Below are positions 21,300 through 33,345 of a stretch of DNA of 64,000 bases, one piece after another. This stretch comes from Brachionus manjavacas (Eukaryota > Rotifera > Eurotatoria > Ploima > Brachionidae): assembly GCA_019054805.1 (NCBI GenBank), contig JAHQIY010000001.1, positions 5,904,501-5,968,500 of the forward strand, in the 5' to 3' direction. A program made the position numbers and the translations under genes. Each line of letters opens with the position of its first letter. Within the stretch, counting starts at the first letter, position 1. Below the pieces are notes generated by a model that did not search any database, was not told where the DNA came from, and saw only the letters and a program-made list of their open reading frames with translations.

Positions 21300-23160
21300 G
21301 CATTTAGTTTTACAGATATCAACCAAAGAGCAAATAGTTTACTCAATATAAGGGATTATCTGAGCATACACAAATGTAGAAATTCTAGAGGTGGCGGGGC
21401 TGCAATATTTATAAAAAATAATGTTGAATTTAGTGAATTGGTGTAACTCGATTAACTAAACTCTTAAATAATTGGCATTAAAGTAACAGTAAAAATAGGT
21501 TCCCTAAGAAAAAACATTAACTTAATAAGTCTAACAACCACCAAATCATAAAAATCCATTAAACCCTTGAATCACATCATTTTGATTAACATCACAAGTG
21601 CAACCAGGGCGGAGTATAGTAAACTTACTAATAAAATTAGATTTGAAATAAAAAAATTCAAGAGCCAGAATTGAAATATAATTCTTAAGTCTCTTGGGCC
21701 TAATCCAAAAATTTCCCGTCCTTTTTTGGAAAAAAGTTAATTTGTTTAAAAAAAAATCATCCAGCAATGTTATCCCCAAACTTGTTCTCAACTCAAAAGA
21801 GTTTCAAATAAGGATTATCTGAAAGACAGTCCTTATTTAAATTCCGAAAAGCCTTGTCCTAAAATCACAATTGAAGGGTTAAAAAAAAATCGGAAAAGTA
21901 AAAGACATGTCAGCCTCTGGACCTGACAATATAAGTATGTTGAAAAATCTCCCTGACTCGTTTGTACTGGGTATGTTTTTTCAACCTCAAGTTTAGCAAG
22001 TTTTAGCAAGTTTTTTCAACCTCTGTCTAGCTGCATCCGAAATCCCGGAAACTCGGAAAATCTCTAAAATAACAATGATCCCCAAAAAGAAAGTCAGTTC
22101 TGACCCGTCTAAATATCGACCAATTAGTGTCACTAGCTGTCTTGGAAAAATCCTTTAAAGAATTATTACAAGTAGGCTTTACAATTTCCTTGAAGACAAG
22201 AGTCTTATCTGCAAAGAACAGTCTGGTTTCAGACAGCACCGACGTACCTCCGACAATTTTTAACTCAAAAGGTCTCTGAGACTTTGGTAAGAAAGAAAAA
22301 AGTATGTTCTCTCTTCCAAAATTACCAAAATTGGGGCCCCTCTCTTCATTCTGGAGTGGGTTGTTAATTTTTTAAAAAATCGAATTTTTTTTGTGAAAAT
22401 AAATAATTTTGTCTCGGATCCAAGTCCCATAGATACTGGAGTTCCCCAGGATGCAGTCATTAGTCCTCTACTCTTTATTGATATCCCCAAGTACGACCAA
22501 AAAAAACATTCATATTCCTTGTTATTTGCCGATGACCTGGTGACCTTTTTTATCTTCAAAAAATACGGCAACATTGCAAACATTATTAATAACTATCTTA
22601 AAAAATTGCAGCTGTGGCTACAAAAATGGAGGCTAAAGATGTCTCCAGAAAAATGCAGCTACATTTTTTACTCTGGGAATCCTTCAAAAAACAATAAGCT
22701 TAATCTAAAACTTTTTGGAAAGCAAATACCCTACACTGACTCTCCATTCTTCCTTGGAATAAAATTTGACCAAAGTCTTTGTTTCAACTCCCAGGTTGAA
22801 TTCATTCGTTCTAGATGTCATGATCGCGTGAATTTAATTAAAATTTTGTCACACAGATCGTGGAAGTTAAGTAAAAAAACCTTAAATGGAATCTATTATG
22901 CCCTTATAGGTTCCATTATAGACTATAGTTTTTTCATCCTATCCCGTGTCTCCCAGCCAAGCATTCAAAAACTGCAAGTAATTCAAAATACATGTTTTAA
23001 GTCAATCTATCACTTGCCATATGACACACCATCTATTCAACTTTCTGGCCTTCTCGAGAAACAAAAAGTAGATAGAATTGAATCAAGACTCAAAATTCTG
23101 CTTGAAAAGTACATAAAAAAAGTTTAATTTATAAAAACACACTCATTATTTCACTCAAAC
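21300..23160 (+). mobile_element. LINE with endonuclease remnant and reverse transcriptase
   Basis: Decayed frames give, in order: an APE endonuclease piece (SRGGGAAIFIKNNVEF, ~21390), RT entry motifs (ASGPDNISMLKNLP; DPSKYRPISVTSCLGKI, ~22120; EQSGFR), then a clean 244-codon frame (22393-23127) with TGVPQDAVISPLLF, the catalytic box LLFADDLV, KMSPEKC and LGIKFDQSLCF. This order is that of jockey/CR1-type non-LTR elements. Stops and frameshifts lie upstream of 22393. The downstream tail with the stem-loop is not seen here. Confidence 0.8.
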
Positions 23161-23532
23161 AGGATTATATTGATGTTTTGATTGAAAGCTCAAGAACTTC
23201 TGAACTAAAAACCCTACTTTGCAAAGTCTCAAATGAGCTATTCCAATAGACAACAGTTTTTCTGTAGCATTTCTAATTTCTCTTTCAAATTCTAATTAAT
23301 TTAATTAATTTAACATAACTTTTTTATGAGAACTTTTTTCAAACTTTAAATACCAATGGCAAAAGGAGTTTTATTACTCAAAACCATTTATTTTAAATAT
23401 TAAATAAACCTATAGAAAAAAATTGTTTCTACTTTGAATTTTATAATTTTTAATTTATAATTTTAAAAAACTAAAAATATTTTTTTTTGGTTTGACTCAT
23501 TAGAAATAGAAAAAATTGAAGCTTATAGCTTT

Positions 23533-24367
23533 TTAGGTAAGACTCTCAAATGGCTAAAAGGTTTTCACGCTAATAAAAAGCAGAGAGTAATTTTGGGCAA
23601 GACCAGCTCAAGGTGGTTGGATGTCCTTAGTGGTTTCCCTCAAAGCTCTGTTCTAGGACCGTTACTGGTTATTATTTTCATTAACGACATGTGCTTGTGC
23701 GAAAGCGAGTAGGGTGCTTGGAATGCTAAAGCGAACGTTTACAAGTAGAGAGGAAAGACTGTGGGTAAGATTGTATATATCCATGGTGAGACCCCACCTA
23801 GATTACGCAGTGCAGGTTTGGAATCCAAGTATGAAAATGGACGTGAATGCGTTGGAAAAGGTGCAAGAGAGGGCAACAAAAATACCTTTGTCTGTAAGAA
23901 ACATGCCGTATGAAAAGAGGCTGACGAAATTAGCACTGACAAAGCTGAGTGAAAGAAGAGTGAGAGGGGACTTGATTGAAATGTACAAACTAGTGAATGG
24001 AATAGAAAAGGTAAGCTTGGTCAAGAATCTAGTGAATAAATCAGAAAACAAGGGACCAGCCGGGGCGTTAAGAGGAAATAGCATCAGAGTCCAGAGAGAA
24101 AGTTTCCCAGCTAAAATTAGAAACGATTTTGCGGCTGCAGTAAATGCCAGACATGTATTTTTCTCAAACAGAGTAGTTCCGCATTGGAATAGGTTGCCAG
24201 AAACCGTGGTGAAATCTAAGTCAACCACTAATTTTTAAATGGCTTTAGATAAGTTCAATGGAATCGGCTGCTACAGCTCTACACGGCCAATTGGCGGTGA
24301 TGGGCTTAGACAATCTACATGTTAGGTGTCGCAGCAAGAACTACTACTACTACTACTACTACTACAT
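23533..24367 (+). mobile_element. CR1-like LINE with internal RT deletion
   Basis: The RT motif block LKWLKGFHANKKQRV ... SSVLGPLLVIIFINDM (23550-23700) is followed almost at once by the C-terminal block RVLGMLKRTF ... RPHLDYAVQVWNPSM ... LEKVQERATK (23712-24238). The YADD box and thumb that should separate them are missing, so there is an internal deletion near 23707. The 3' UTR ends in GGTGTCGCAGCAAGAA and a CTA trinucleotide tail (24341-24365). The same 3' end occurs on the minus strand at 46205. Confidence 0.8.
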
Positions 24368-24559
24368 GCCGGAAGAAGTAAGCTATGCTTGTAAACTTTT
24401 TGATCAAACTCAACTTAGCTCGTTTGACTTGAAATACTCTCAATTAGATATCTACAAAATAATAGTTAATTAAATTTAAAAATAAATAATTAAATAATAA
24501 TAGGCTGAAACTTGACACATGAAACTCAACCACAAAAAATTCAAAATTATGCGTCTCAA

Positions 24560-25200
24560 CTCCAAAGAACTACTCCAATACCTTTCACGATGACAACAAA
24601 TGTCTAACATAGGCATGTGTATCAGTCACACGTGGAGAGGTATGCAGATTTTGTGACAGCAAGCACAAATTGAGCCACCAGATTCACAAGGAAATTTATA
24701 CAGTAAATGTAGTTCTTGCTCAACTTAGACATTTCAAATTCAGAACCATTGATAACTTAATTCAGAAGACTCAACACAGTGTTTTTAAGACTACGCCTTG
24801 AAATCCTCTGCAAAAGAAAAACATAGTTAGAATAAAAGCAGTTCAACGTGGTACAACCAAACTAGTGCCCAGTTTCAGAAATTTCAGTTCTTTTGGTAAA
24901 ACTACACTTAAAAGTAGAAGGATATGAAGAGATGCAATTCAACTATTCAAAATTGTCAGAAAACAGAGCTTTGTTCAACTGAACGCCTTCACAGATTCAA
25001 GACAAGCTCCAACAAGTGATTACCCGTCGGAAAATCTACGTAAGAAGCTTTAACTCCTGAAGCAACCTTGTTTGTCAAAGCTCAGAGAAAAAAATTTCAC
25101 TAACTGAGTAGCACCCAGAATGGGCTATAGGACTGTGTTATATTTGCAACTTCAACAAGTGCTTTCAAACACAAATTTAGTTATCAGCAATTGAGGACTA
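24560..25200 (+). mobile_element. Degenerate CR1-like LINE C-terminus
   Basis: Broken plus-strand frames give VRIKAVQRGTTKLVPSFRN (24828 on), a decayed version of the EKVQRRATKLxPGLRN block, then further C-terminal fragments and an N-x-V-A-P-R near 25105. Many stops are present. This is older than the copy at 23533. Confidence 0.55.
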
Positions 25201-26420
25201 AAATTACTTCAGCCGACTCGGATTTAAGAAAAAATCTCGGTTCGGGATATGTTTTCTGGAAAAAAATTATTTAACTTTAATTAAATTCTTTTTTAGTTAA
25301 AAAATAAATTTATGAAAATAAGTTAAAATAAATCCAAAATTTAACTAGATAAATGGTTGTAAATTAGATAAATTAGATATTTTTTATAAGGCAAAATTTT
25401 GACACGCAATATTAAAATTTTCTTATTAATTAAATTATTTTTAAAATCACTTTAAAGAATTATTAATATACTTAAATTTTTTATCCAAAAATACTAACAT
25501 CACACATATAAACAACTGAAAATCATTTAATAATTTTATGATGCATAAAAACTTTCCTCTCCACTTAAAACAAAACAGTTTCTTACAAACATACTCTCAT
25601 TTTTTAGATTGCAATTAATAATTAATTTCTGAATACTCTTATTACCAACGAATTAATTATACCGATAGAATTGGATAGTACAGATAATGTCCCCGATAAC
25701 TAATTTTTTCCAAAAAACTTAGTCAAAGCCTCTGTCAATTCTAGATTTGAAAATTCCTTGTTTTTCCTAATTTATCCCCTCTTTTTACCCAACCTTAAGG
25801 TATTGGACAAAAGTTCTTTCTTAATTTTCTAGAAGTCATTGAAAAATTTTTCTTGATTATTTAGTTTCAAATTTTTAAGGCTATTTAAAATTTGGGTAAA
25901 AATTTAAAAAATTAATCGTTTTGTACAATTAGAAAAAAAATTATAGCGTTTTTCTTTTTTGTACTAAAATTTCACATTGAATTTTTAAGTAAGGTACAAT
26001 AAAAAATAAAATCAATCAAAATACAAAAGAAGAATTTGACTTAAGAAATTCAAGAAATTTAAAAAAATCTGAAAGCCAACATTTACAAGCTTTTAAATGA
26101 ATTCCTGATTATTTTTATAAGAAAATACAAATTTTCAAATAAATAAAATCATACTCAATACCATAACCAGGGAAAGACGAATGGTATATTTGTGTCTTTT
26201 TTATACATGAAAAAAGTTAAATGCTAAATTAAAATTCTTTTTCTAATATTCTTCAGAAATGGAAAAGGAAAGGGTGTAAAAACACATAAAGTAATTAAAT
26301 CTGATTAAATCTTGATTCAAGCACTATAAAATTTTATTATTTTTTTAAACAAAAATACACAAATATTAGTAAAATATGTTTATAAGAATTTATTAATTTT
26401 AAATATATTCCGATTTTAAA
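25201..26420. other. AT-rich non-coding stretch
   Basis: No gene is seen. At 26168-26187 the sequence CCAGGGAAAGACGAATGG almost repeats the start of the inverted-repeat arms that flank the GH19 gene (28451 and 31276). Confidence 0.5.
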
Positions 26421-26937
26421 CTAAAATAATTTGTTTAAAAAAAATATAGTTAGCATAGATATTTCAAGGTTAGTATTCAAATTGATTCCTGTATTATTAT
26501 AAGTATGTTCTATTATTTTGGTAGTTGTCAATGTACTCACTGATGGCTGTGATACGGTTTTAGTTGACTTAATCAATTCAGTTGGTGATGAATACTCTAT
26601 TAATTTAATATTACAAAGATTTGTGGAACATACATGAGCTGGTTGAAGATATGTGTTTGAGAATAAAAAGCCGATCTCACTGGCACAATTTTGTTCGATT
26701 CTTCCTAAAACTGTCAATTCAGCAATCTAAATATCAATAATTAATTTCAACTTAACTTGAAATCCAATATTAGAATTAAATATCTACATAGCAATTTTTT
26801 TCTTCTGGTAAGCACTCTTTTGATGTCGCATTTATAGCTGAATCCTTTGAACAATTTAAACAATAAAAACATTTCATTGAATTAATCATTAATATTTTAT
26901 TAATTAAAATAAAAGAAATCAAGTCTAAAAAATTCAT
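26421..26937 (-). CDS. Ly6/uPAR-like (three-finger fold) GPI-anchored protein
   Basis: Small secreted or surface protein of the Ly6/CD59 type; such proteins modulate receptors or cell contacts, but the partner here is unknown. Exons 26937-26788 and 26726-26421 (61-bp intron, GTAGAT...TTTAG, phase 0) give 151 residues. Residues 1-21 form a hydrophobic signal peptide, followed by KCFYCLNC, the start of a Ly6 domain. Further cysteines come at ~42 and ~49, then in QNC, and the domain closes with VCSTNLCN, the typical C-x4-LCN ending. A Ser/Thr-rich spacer follows, then a C-terminal hydrophobic stretch (SMLTIFFLNKLF) that suits a GPI signal. One Cys of the usual CC pair is replaced by Val, so the disulphide pattern may differ. 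The splice sites are inferred from frame and GT-AG borders. Confidence 0.6.
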
Positions 26938-27149
26938 TCTAAATTTTCTATTATCAGGAATTTTTTAAAAATCGCTTTAAATAAGTTCTAAGATGGTATT
27001 TAAAATTTTGACTTATCGGATGATTATTTAAACGACATTTAAATTATCCAAAAAAAAGGTTTTGAAGCTCAATTGTTTTTACGCAAAAATAAATTTGAAA
27101 ATTTTAAAGAACAAAATAATTCTCTTGAATTAAAATTTTTCTTGAAGGA

Positions 27150-27660
27150 TAGTAACCGAGGCCAATATGGAACATACTGAAAAAAATAGACTCAAAAAAG
27201 TTATCTACAAAAAATCAATTGGAAAATATAGACAATGTAGAAAGACAAGGTCTTGAAGCGAGGCTCCATGTCTGTAATTATATTCATGGATTTCGCCAAA
27301 GTCTTCTAAAAGTGTCGCATTGAGCCTTGGAAAAACAGTGTTTTACGGATCTAATAAAATTTGATTAAATTGGATAAAATATTTTTAAATGAACGCAAAA
27401 AATGAGAAGTCATGAGAGCAATGGTGTCAAGTTGATATGGATGATGTCTTCGAATCGTCAAATTTGTGGTTAATGATTTTAATATGGAAAAATGGTAAGT
27501 AATTGCCATCAACAATGAGCATTTTGGGATTTAAATTAAAAAGAATCGAACAGAAGTCGCATATACTGATAAGGAGCACGATCTGGGTATTGTCTTTTGT
27601 CCTTTGTTAGAGCCAACTAACGACTTATGCTGCCTCTAATATTCTTTGACATTTGATCGA
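27150..27660 (+). mobile_element. Degenerate CR1-like LINE RT core
   Basis: Plus-strand frames with stops read SVIIFMDFAKVF (RT motif with the first catalytic Asp), then IFLNERKK, VKFVVNDFN and TDKEHDLGIVF, matching in order the CR1-like RT motifs. No intact frame remains. Confidence 0.6.
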
Positions 27661-28450
27661 GATCTTTAAGTTATGGTTTATAAGATACTTAAGATTTTAC
27701 TTGCAACAATTTAGATAACTAATATATTATAAATTCTTAATTCGTAATTTTGTTAACAATAATAATAATTGATACAATAACTGTCAAAGTTAAGTCCTGA
27801 CTTGATACTTTTGATGTATAGCTGTTTGGAATGAATGTTCAGATAAAAATCATGTTCAGGAACAAAATTAAATTTAAAATAATATTTTTATTCTACAAAA
27901 GTATGCCTGGTAGAACGGTTTTGGAAAGAATCGGTTCCAAATCGGTTTTGTATGATTTTTGTCACTCATTTATTGAATTTTTTATAACTTGAATTTTTAA
28001 ATAAATACAAAGAAAATTCAATAAATAATTTTATTAAAATGAAAAAAAAACTAAGCCAGGTGAACATTTGAAAAGCGTTTTGCTAGATGAAAAGTTAAAA
28101 TTTACAAGTGAAATATAAGAGAACATGATTGAATTAAAAAAAAATGCAGTAGTTTCGATTTATCAAAGCCAAGAGATCACTTTTTCAATTCAGAATTGGT
28201 CAAAAGTCTAAGTCAAAAAGAAAAATTCGGATTAATTAAAAGTAGCTATAAGTAGGAGCAAGGAAGTCACTACTTTTGGAAGCGACTAAGTCCAATCATT
28301 TTTATTCTCTGACCCAAAGGGAAGGACTCTCATGAGAGTGAGAGGGTACCTCAACTATTATCTGGAGTTCTCGGGGAAAGTGGGACCTATAATAAACACT
28401 TTCTTCAAGAAGATGACGATTACCGTATGATTTAGGAGCAACCCTAGAAA

Positions 28451-28591
28451 CCAGGGAAAGTCGAATGGGAAATCTAAAAGAAAATTGGTAGAATTTGCTC
28501 ATCAACGCGTGGTAATGCATTTTCTTTTCAAGTGAAAATCGAAAGCTTATGAAGCAATCAATATGGATATTAACAAATTAAATGATATTTT
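28451..28591 (+). repeat. Left inverted repeat flanking the GH19 gene
   Basis: The reverse complement of 31135-31276, with about 3-5 differences over 141 bp by eye. It starts CCAGGGAAAGTCGAATGGG and ends in an A/T-rich run. It lies ~300 bp upstream of the GH19 TATA box. Confidence 0.85.
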
Positions 28592-28893
28592 TTTATAAGC
28601 ATCGATTCTTTTCGTTCATCATAATGGTGAACTGGGTTAGATCGGTGTTTAATGTGAACTTCTCATGTCTCATATCAAAACTGATTTCATTCGTAAGAAA
28701 ATTTTAAATATAAGAATGAAATTCACACGAAATTAATTCTTATTTAAAAAAGAAAGCTTAAGGTATTGCTTTTGAAATAAATGTATTTATTCTTTAAAAA
28801 TTAATTTCATCGTTATTTGCGTAAAACAGCAGTTTTAGAAAAAAATGCATGAAATTTCATCAAATTTTTATTGTCTAAATGAAAATCTATTGA

Positions 28894-28901
28894 TATAAAA
28901 A
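28894..28901 (+). promoter_or_regulatory. TATA box of GH19-VWA gene
   Basis: TATAAAAA lies 57 bp upstream of the start codon. This is the same geometry as the zinc-finger gene at 17806 (59 bp). Confidence 0.5.
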
Positions 28902-28950
28902 CAATTTTTAAGACTGAAAAAAAAATAAAAAATAAAAAATTTTGATCAAA

Positions 28951-30952
28951 ATGAAACTTTACTTTACTGGACTTTTTTTGGCCATAACATCATGTTTAGC
29001 ATTCAAAATAGCAGCTCAACAATGCCAGAGTAGCTACGAACCATTTTTTAATGGAACATGTATGTCTCCGGGTGATTGCTCGGGTGCCATAATTAACAAC
29101 AAATGTCCTGGTAAATTGAAATGCTGTATACCAGAAAATGATACAATGAGTGCAATTCCAATATTTGTTACCAAGTCCGAGTTGGAAAATGTGTTATCTT
29201 TAACAAACAAAAGAATTGAATATATTAGTAAAGTGTTGTTGGGACCGAGTCCTAATCCAACATGTTTTCAGAAAGCATTTTATTTAAGTCAACTGGCCCA
29301 TGAGTCAAGTAATTTTATGGAGTCTGAAGAATTGGGAAGTGACTCTAGTTTTAATGCAAATTATGATGGCGTAAATGGAAACAAAAATCCAGGAGATGGT
29401 AAAATTTCGTTTATTTAAATTTCTTTCTAATGACTCTTGCTTGAATTTTTCAGGGGCAAAATATAAAGGAAGAGGCTTTATACAATTGACAGGTCGATCT
29501 AATTACCAACAAGCTGGAAGTGATCTTGGTATCGATTTAGAGAATCAACCTGAATTGGCAGCTTTTCCTTCGATTGCTTCAAAAATAGCCCGATGGTTTT
29601 GGCTAAATGGGGCGAGAGAAAATCTGAACACATATTCAGATGGTACTTTTTACGGATTTTCGAGGATAACAAGTTTGATTAATGGAGGCTTGAATGGTTT
29701 CAAAGAACGAGTGGAACTATTGGAAAAGGCAGCAAAGATACTTCAATGTGGTGAGCTAATGAAAGGTAGAGGTGAAAATTGTAGCATCAATGGAAAACAG
29801 GGTGTTTGCAAGCCTATTTGCAATGTTGGACTGGTAGGAAAAAAATTCTGTGGTTGTAATGGCAAAACTGTGGCTAATCAGTGCCAAGGTCCAGCAAATA
29901 TTAGATGCTGTGATGAAAAATGTTCAAATAACATGGATCTTACATTTGTTCTAGACTCTTCTGGTAGTGTTGGTTTAACTAATTTTGGAAGGGCTAAAAC
30001 TTTTGTTCGTGAATTTGTTGATAAATTAGAAATCGGTCCAACTAATACTCAAGTAGCCTTAGTTAAATATGCGACTTCAGTTCAAATCGAAAGCTATTTG
30101 AATTCAAAAAGTTCAAAAAACCCCCTTTTGACATTTATTTCAAGTATTGCTTACACCGGTGGATCAACAGCTACTGGAGATGCTTTGCAAGATTGTTTCG
30201 ATATTTATTCTCCTGCCAGAGGAATGAGAAACTCTTCGACAGGAGTAAGCAAAGTAATTGTTGTACTTACTGATGGTCAAAGTAATACAGGCAGACCACC
30301 AATTCCTGTTGCTGACTCTTTAAAAGCACAAAAAATCTCCATAATAAGTGTAGGAGTTGGACAAAATTTAAATTTAAATGAACTTAGGGGAATGTCATCA
30401 AAAAATCGGTTTTATAGAGCAACTGATTATGATCAGGTTTCTTTAATTTACGATGAATTAAATCAGGTATCATGTCTTCAGCCAGCAATAATTCCAAACA
30501 ATACTGCACCAATTGAAGTTGACAAAGACACATTTAAATACTTTACATATAATATTCAAAATTTTGACTCAACTTTGGCTGTTTATATTAATATAAGCAT
30601 TTTATTTGGAGATGTAAGGCTATTTAGTTCTTTGACCAACGAGAATCCAAATGATTATGAAGTTCTTGATTTGAATGATACAAATAAAAGAAGCATTAGT
30701 TTAGAAAACGATCAAAATTTATTAGAGCTAAATGCAGAATCAAATTATAGCCAAGTTTATATTGGTGTCAAAGGACTAATGGATTACAATCAATTTTCAA
30801 TTGAAATCAATGAACTTAAAGAAGTGCCTGTTCCAGAAACTGTAACGAATTTGATTCCGATTAATTCCCAGTTAAGAATCAAATCAATTCATGCTTTATA
30901 CATTTCTTGCTTCTTTATTTTTCAATTTGTTTCGAAATTTAAAATTCTCTAA
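28951..30952 (+). CDS. Secreted GH19 chitinase/lysozyme-like protein with VWA domain
   Basis: Exons 28951-29398 and 29454-30952 (55-bp intron, phase 1, inside the GDG-AKYKGRG motif) give 648 residues. Order: signal peptide (1-~22); a Cys-rich module (GTCMSPGDCSG ... CPGKLKCC, ~25-59); a GH19 catalytic domain (~70-250) with LAHESSNF carrying the expected catalytic Glu (118), a second acidic cluster ESEE (124-127) and KGRGFIQLTGRSNY; a second Cys-rich module (VCKPIC ... CQGPANIRCC, ~259-302); then a von Willebrand A domain (~311-480) with the metal-binding DSSGS (317-321), GGSTATG and VLTDGQSN. The C-terminal ~150 residues have no clear domain and end in a hydrophobic stretch (YISCFFIFQFV), possibly a GPI or membrane anchor. 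GH19 enzymes hydrolyse chitin or, in lysozyme-like members, peptidoglycan; the VWA part suggests adhesion to a protein partner. GH19 is rare in animals. The ATG at 28951 is the first and precedes the signal peptide. Confidence 0.92.
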
Positions 30953-31065
30953 TTATTTTAATTTTAAACTTAAATTCTTTTATTTTCGATAATTTATTTA
31001 GTTTTTTTGATACTTAAATAAGTTTTTTAGTTAATTTTCAAAGATTTAATGAATTACAAAATTAA

Positions 31066-31071
31066 AATAAA
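31066..31071 (+). promoter_or_regulatory. Poly(A) signal of GH19-VWA gene
   Basis: AATAAA lies 114 bp after the stop codon and inside the flanking inverted repeats, so the whole transcription unit sits between the two arms. Confidence 0.45.
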
Positions 31072-31134
31072 TGCTTAAAAAACTCATTAGTTTATTTTTA
31101 GTGAAATTATAAGCTCGAAAAATTTTTCATTTAC

Positions 31135-31276
31135 AAAAATATCATTTAATTTGTTAATAAACATATTGATTGCTTCATAAGCTTTCGATTTTCACTTGAA
31201 AAGAAAATGCATTACCACGCGTTGATGAGCAAATTCTACCAATTTTATTTTAGATTTCCCATTCGACTTTCCCTGG
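31135..31276 (-). repeat. Right inverted repeat flanking the GH19 gene
   Basis: Inverted partner of 28451-28591. The arms bracket 2.5 kb that holds the complete GH19-VWA gene with its TATA box and poly(A) signal. Confidence 0.85.
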
Positions 31277-31684
31277 CTCCCTACTTCAACTCAGGTTGGT
31301 TACATTTGCTATCATGCTAATTTTAATTTAAAAATAATAAAACTTGATTTCATAAATGTTTGACCAAAAAATATTTTAAATGATTTATTATTTAAAAATT
31401 CTTTTTAAACATGATTTCAAAAGTGTTTTTTAAAAAAACAAAAACAACAAAATTTAAAAAAAAACAAGCTTTGAGGCCCTAGGAACCATAAATAAATTCT
31501 AATGATAATAATTTTCCTATTTAAATTATCTTATTTTATAATAATTTTTAACAAAATACTAATATTTATCTGAAAATAATATATTTATTTTTACATTAAT
31601 TTTAACATTTGAGCAAATAACTAATTTGGACTGTTGGATTTTCTTAGTGATCCTTAATTTAAGGCGAATATTCTTTACGTACCG

Positions 31685-33345
31685 CTATTTTTAATATTAT
31701 TATTATTTATTTGTTAACTTTACCGAGCTAAAGCTCCTTCAGAGTAAAAATAAAAAATAAAAAATAAAGTTAAGTGAAATTAAAAATTAAAAAAAGTTAA
31801 GTAAAATAAAATCAAAAAATAAGGAAAAAAAAAATATATAATAAAATTTGTAAGAGTTAATAACCTGGAATAAATAATAGATTTGATTTAATAAGTATTG
31901 TGGTGGATTTATTTTTATTAATTTATAAATTAAACCTCCGTGCCAAACCCTAACCCTGTCAAAGGCTTTAGAAATATCAACAACAAAGAAAAGTGAACAA
32001 ACTCTTTTCTTTCTATTAAATGACTCAACAATTTTTTGAATCAAAAAGTAAAGATTATCGGAAGTTCTCCGATGTTTCCTAAATCCTGATTGTTCCTGGA
32101 TAAGTAATAAATTTTTTTCTAAAAAATTGTAGAGTCTTGTGTAGATTATACGCTCAAGTAATTTTCCTAGGCAACTTGTTATACTGATTGGTCTATAGTT
32201 TTGAGATTTCTATTAAGGAATTTCTTGGTAAATTTTTAAGCATTAGATTATGTATTTGGTCAGGTCCTGAGGCCTGAGGTCCAGTCTTTTTAAAGCCAAT
32301 ATAAGTTCGTTTGGGCAAAAAGGATCATTGAAATTACACTGATTGTAATTTTTGAGGTATTCAAAATTGAAGCTAATTATTTCATTATCTTTTTCAGTAT
32401 CTATTAAATCAGAGTGAGGACTAAATGTTGAAGATAATATATCTCCGAAGCATTTTCCTTTTTCCTTATCAGTTTTTAATTCCTTGTTATTTGAGATCAA
32501 ATTTGGAATCAATTTTGATCCTTTCTGTGTTCTAAATTTGTTTATTTTTTTCCAAAAAGGCCTGCTTGAAAGTGGATTTTTCCCCATTTTCTGAATGAAA
32601 TCAAATCAATTTTGATTCCAGAATTTTCTTACTGAGATTTTTAACTCTGAGGTTAAGTGATTAAATCTTTTCTTAAGTAATGGACAACGAGTTCTTTGAA
32701 AGTTTCTTCTAATTTTTCTACGTTCTTTGATCAGCATAACTATATCTGGTGGTAGACTCGTTTTGTATATTTTCTCTGATTGATAAGGTATGCATTTATG
32801 TGAAGCAGAAATGATTTTTTTTGTAATTTTGTTATTCAGCTCATCTATTGAAAGTGTGTTTTCACTAAGGTAATCACTATCTTCATTTAAGGTATCTCTA
32901 AAAAGTTGCCAGTTTGCTTTTTTATAGTTGAATTTCCTAATTGTAGATTTGCTTTTAATTAATTAGTCAATGGAAATAGATGCTTCAATTGGAAAATGGT
33001 CACTAGTCATATCTTGACTTTTGAGAACACAAAAATCAGTAACTTTATCTATTAATGAAGACGAAACTAAAAAAAAGTCAAGAATTTCAAAGTAATTCCT
33101 ATTAAAAATATTATCTGTAGGACATTTGTCGTTAATCACTGAAAAATCTAATTCATTGATTATTTTTTCTAACAATGAGCCGTTTTCATTTTCTCCTAAA
33201 CAGCCTATTTGATTCGTCCTGGCGTTAAGGTCCGCACAAAAAATGTTGTTTCTACAGCTCCTTTTTATTGTTTTAAATAGCTCAAAATTAAGTTACTTGT
33301 TGGGTGGATTGTATAGACTAAACACAGATATTTCATTACTCTTTC
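31685..33345 (-). mobile_element. LINE (hairpin-tail family), endonuclease to 3' end
   Basis: Read on the minus strand: APE endonuclease C-terminal half (YNPPN, ADLNART, LDFFLVSSSLIDKV, SDHFPIEASI at 33345-32963), a linker, the pre-RT block (SSRPFWKKINKFRTQKGS, 32587-32243), an RT motif with VVDISKAFDRV (31980-31950), then a jump to the 3' end with the GAGCTAAAGCTC stem-loop and tail (31750-31685). RT motifs after the first Asp are missing, so there is an internal deletion. The 5' side stops at the TIR element that starts at 33345. Confidence 0.75.

Noticed and set aside
28302-28520. Minus-strand frame MHYHALMSKFYQFSFRF...
   Set aside because: It falls largely within the inverted-repeat arm flanking the GH19 gene, and the same stretch at 31200-31260 is not kept open beyond the repeat.
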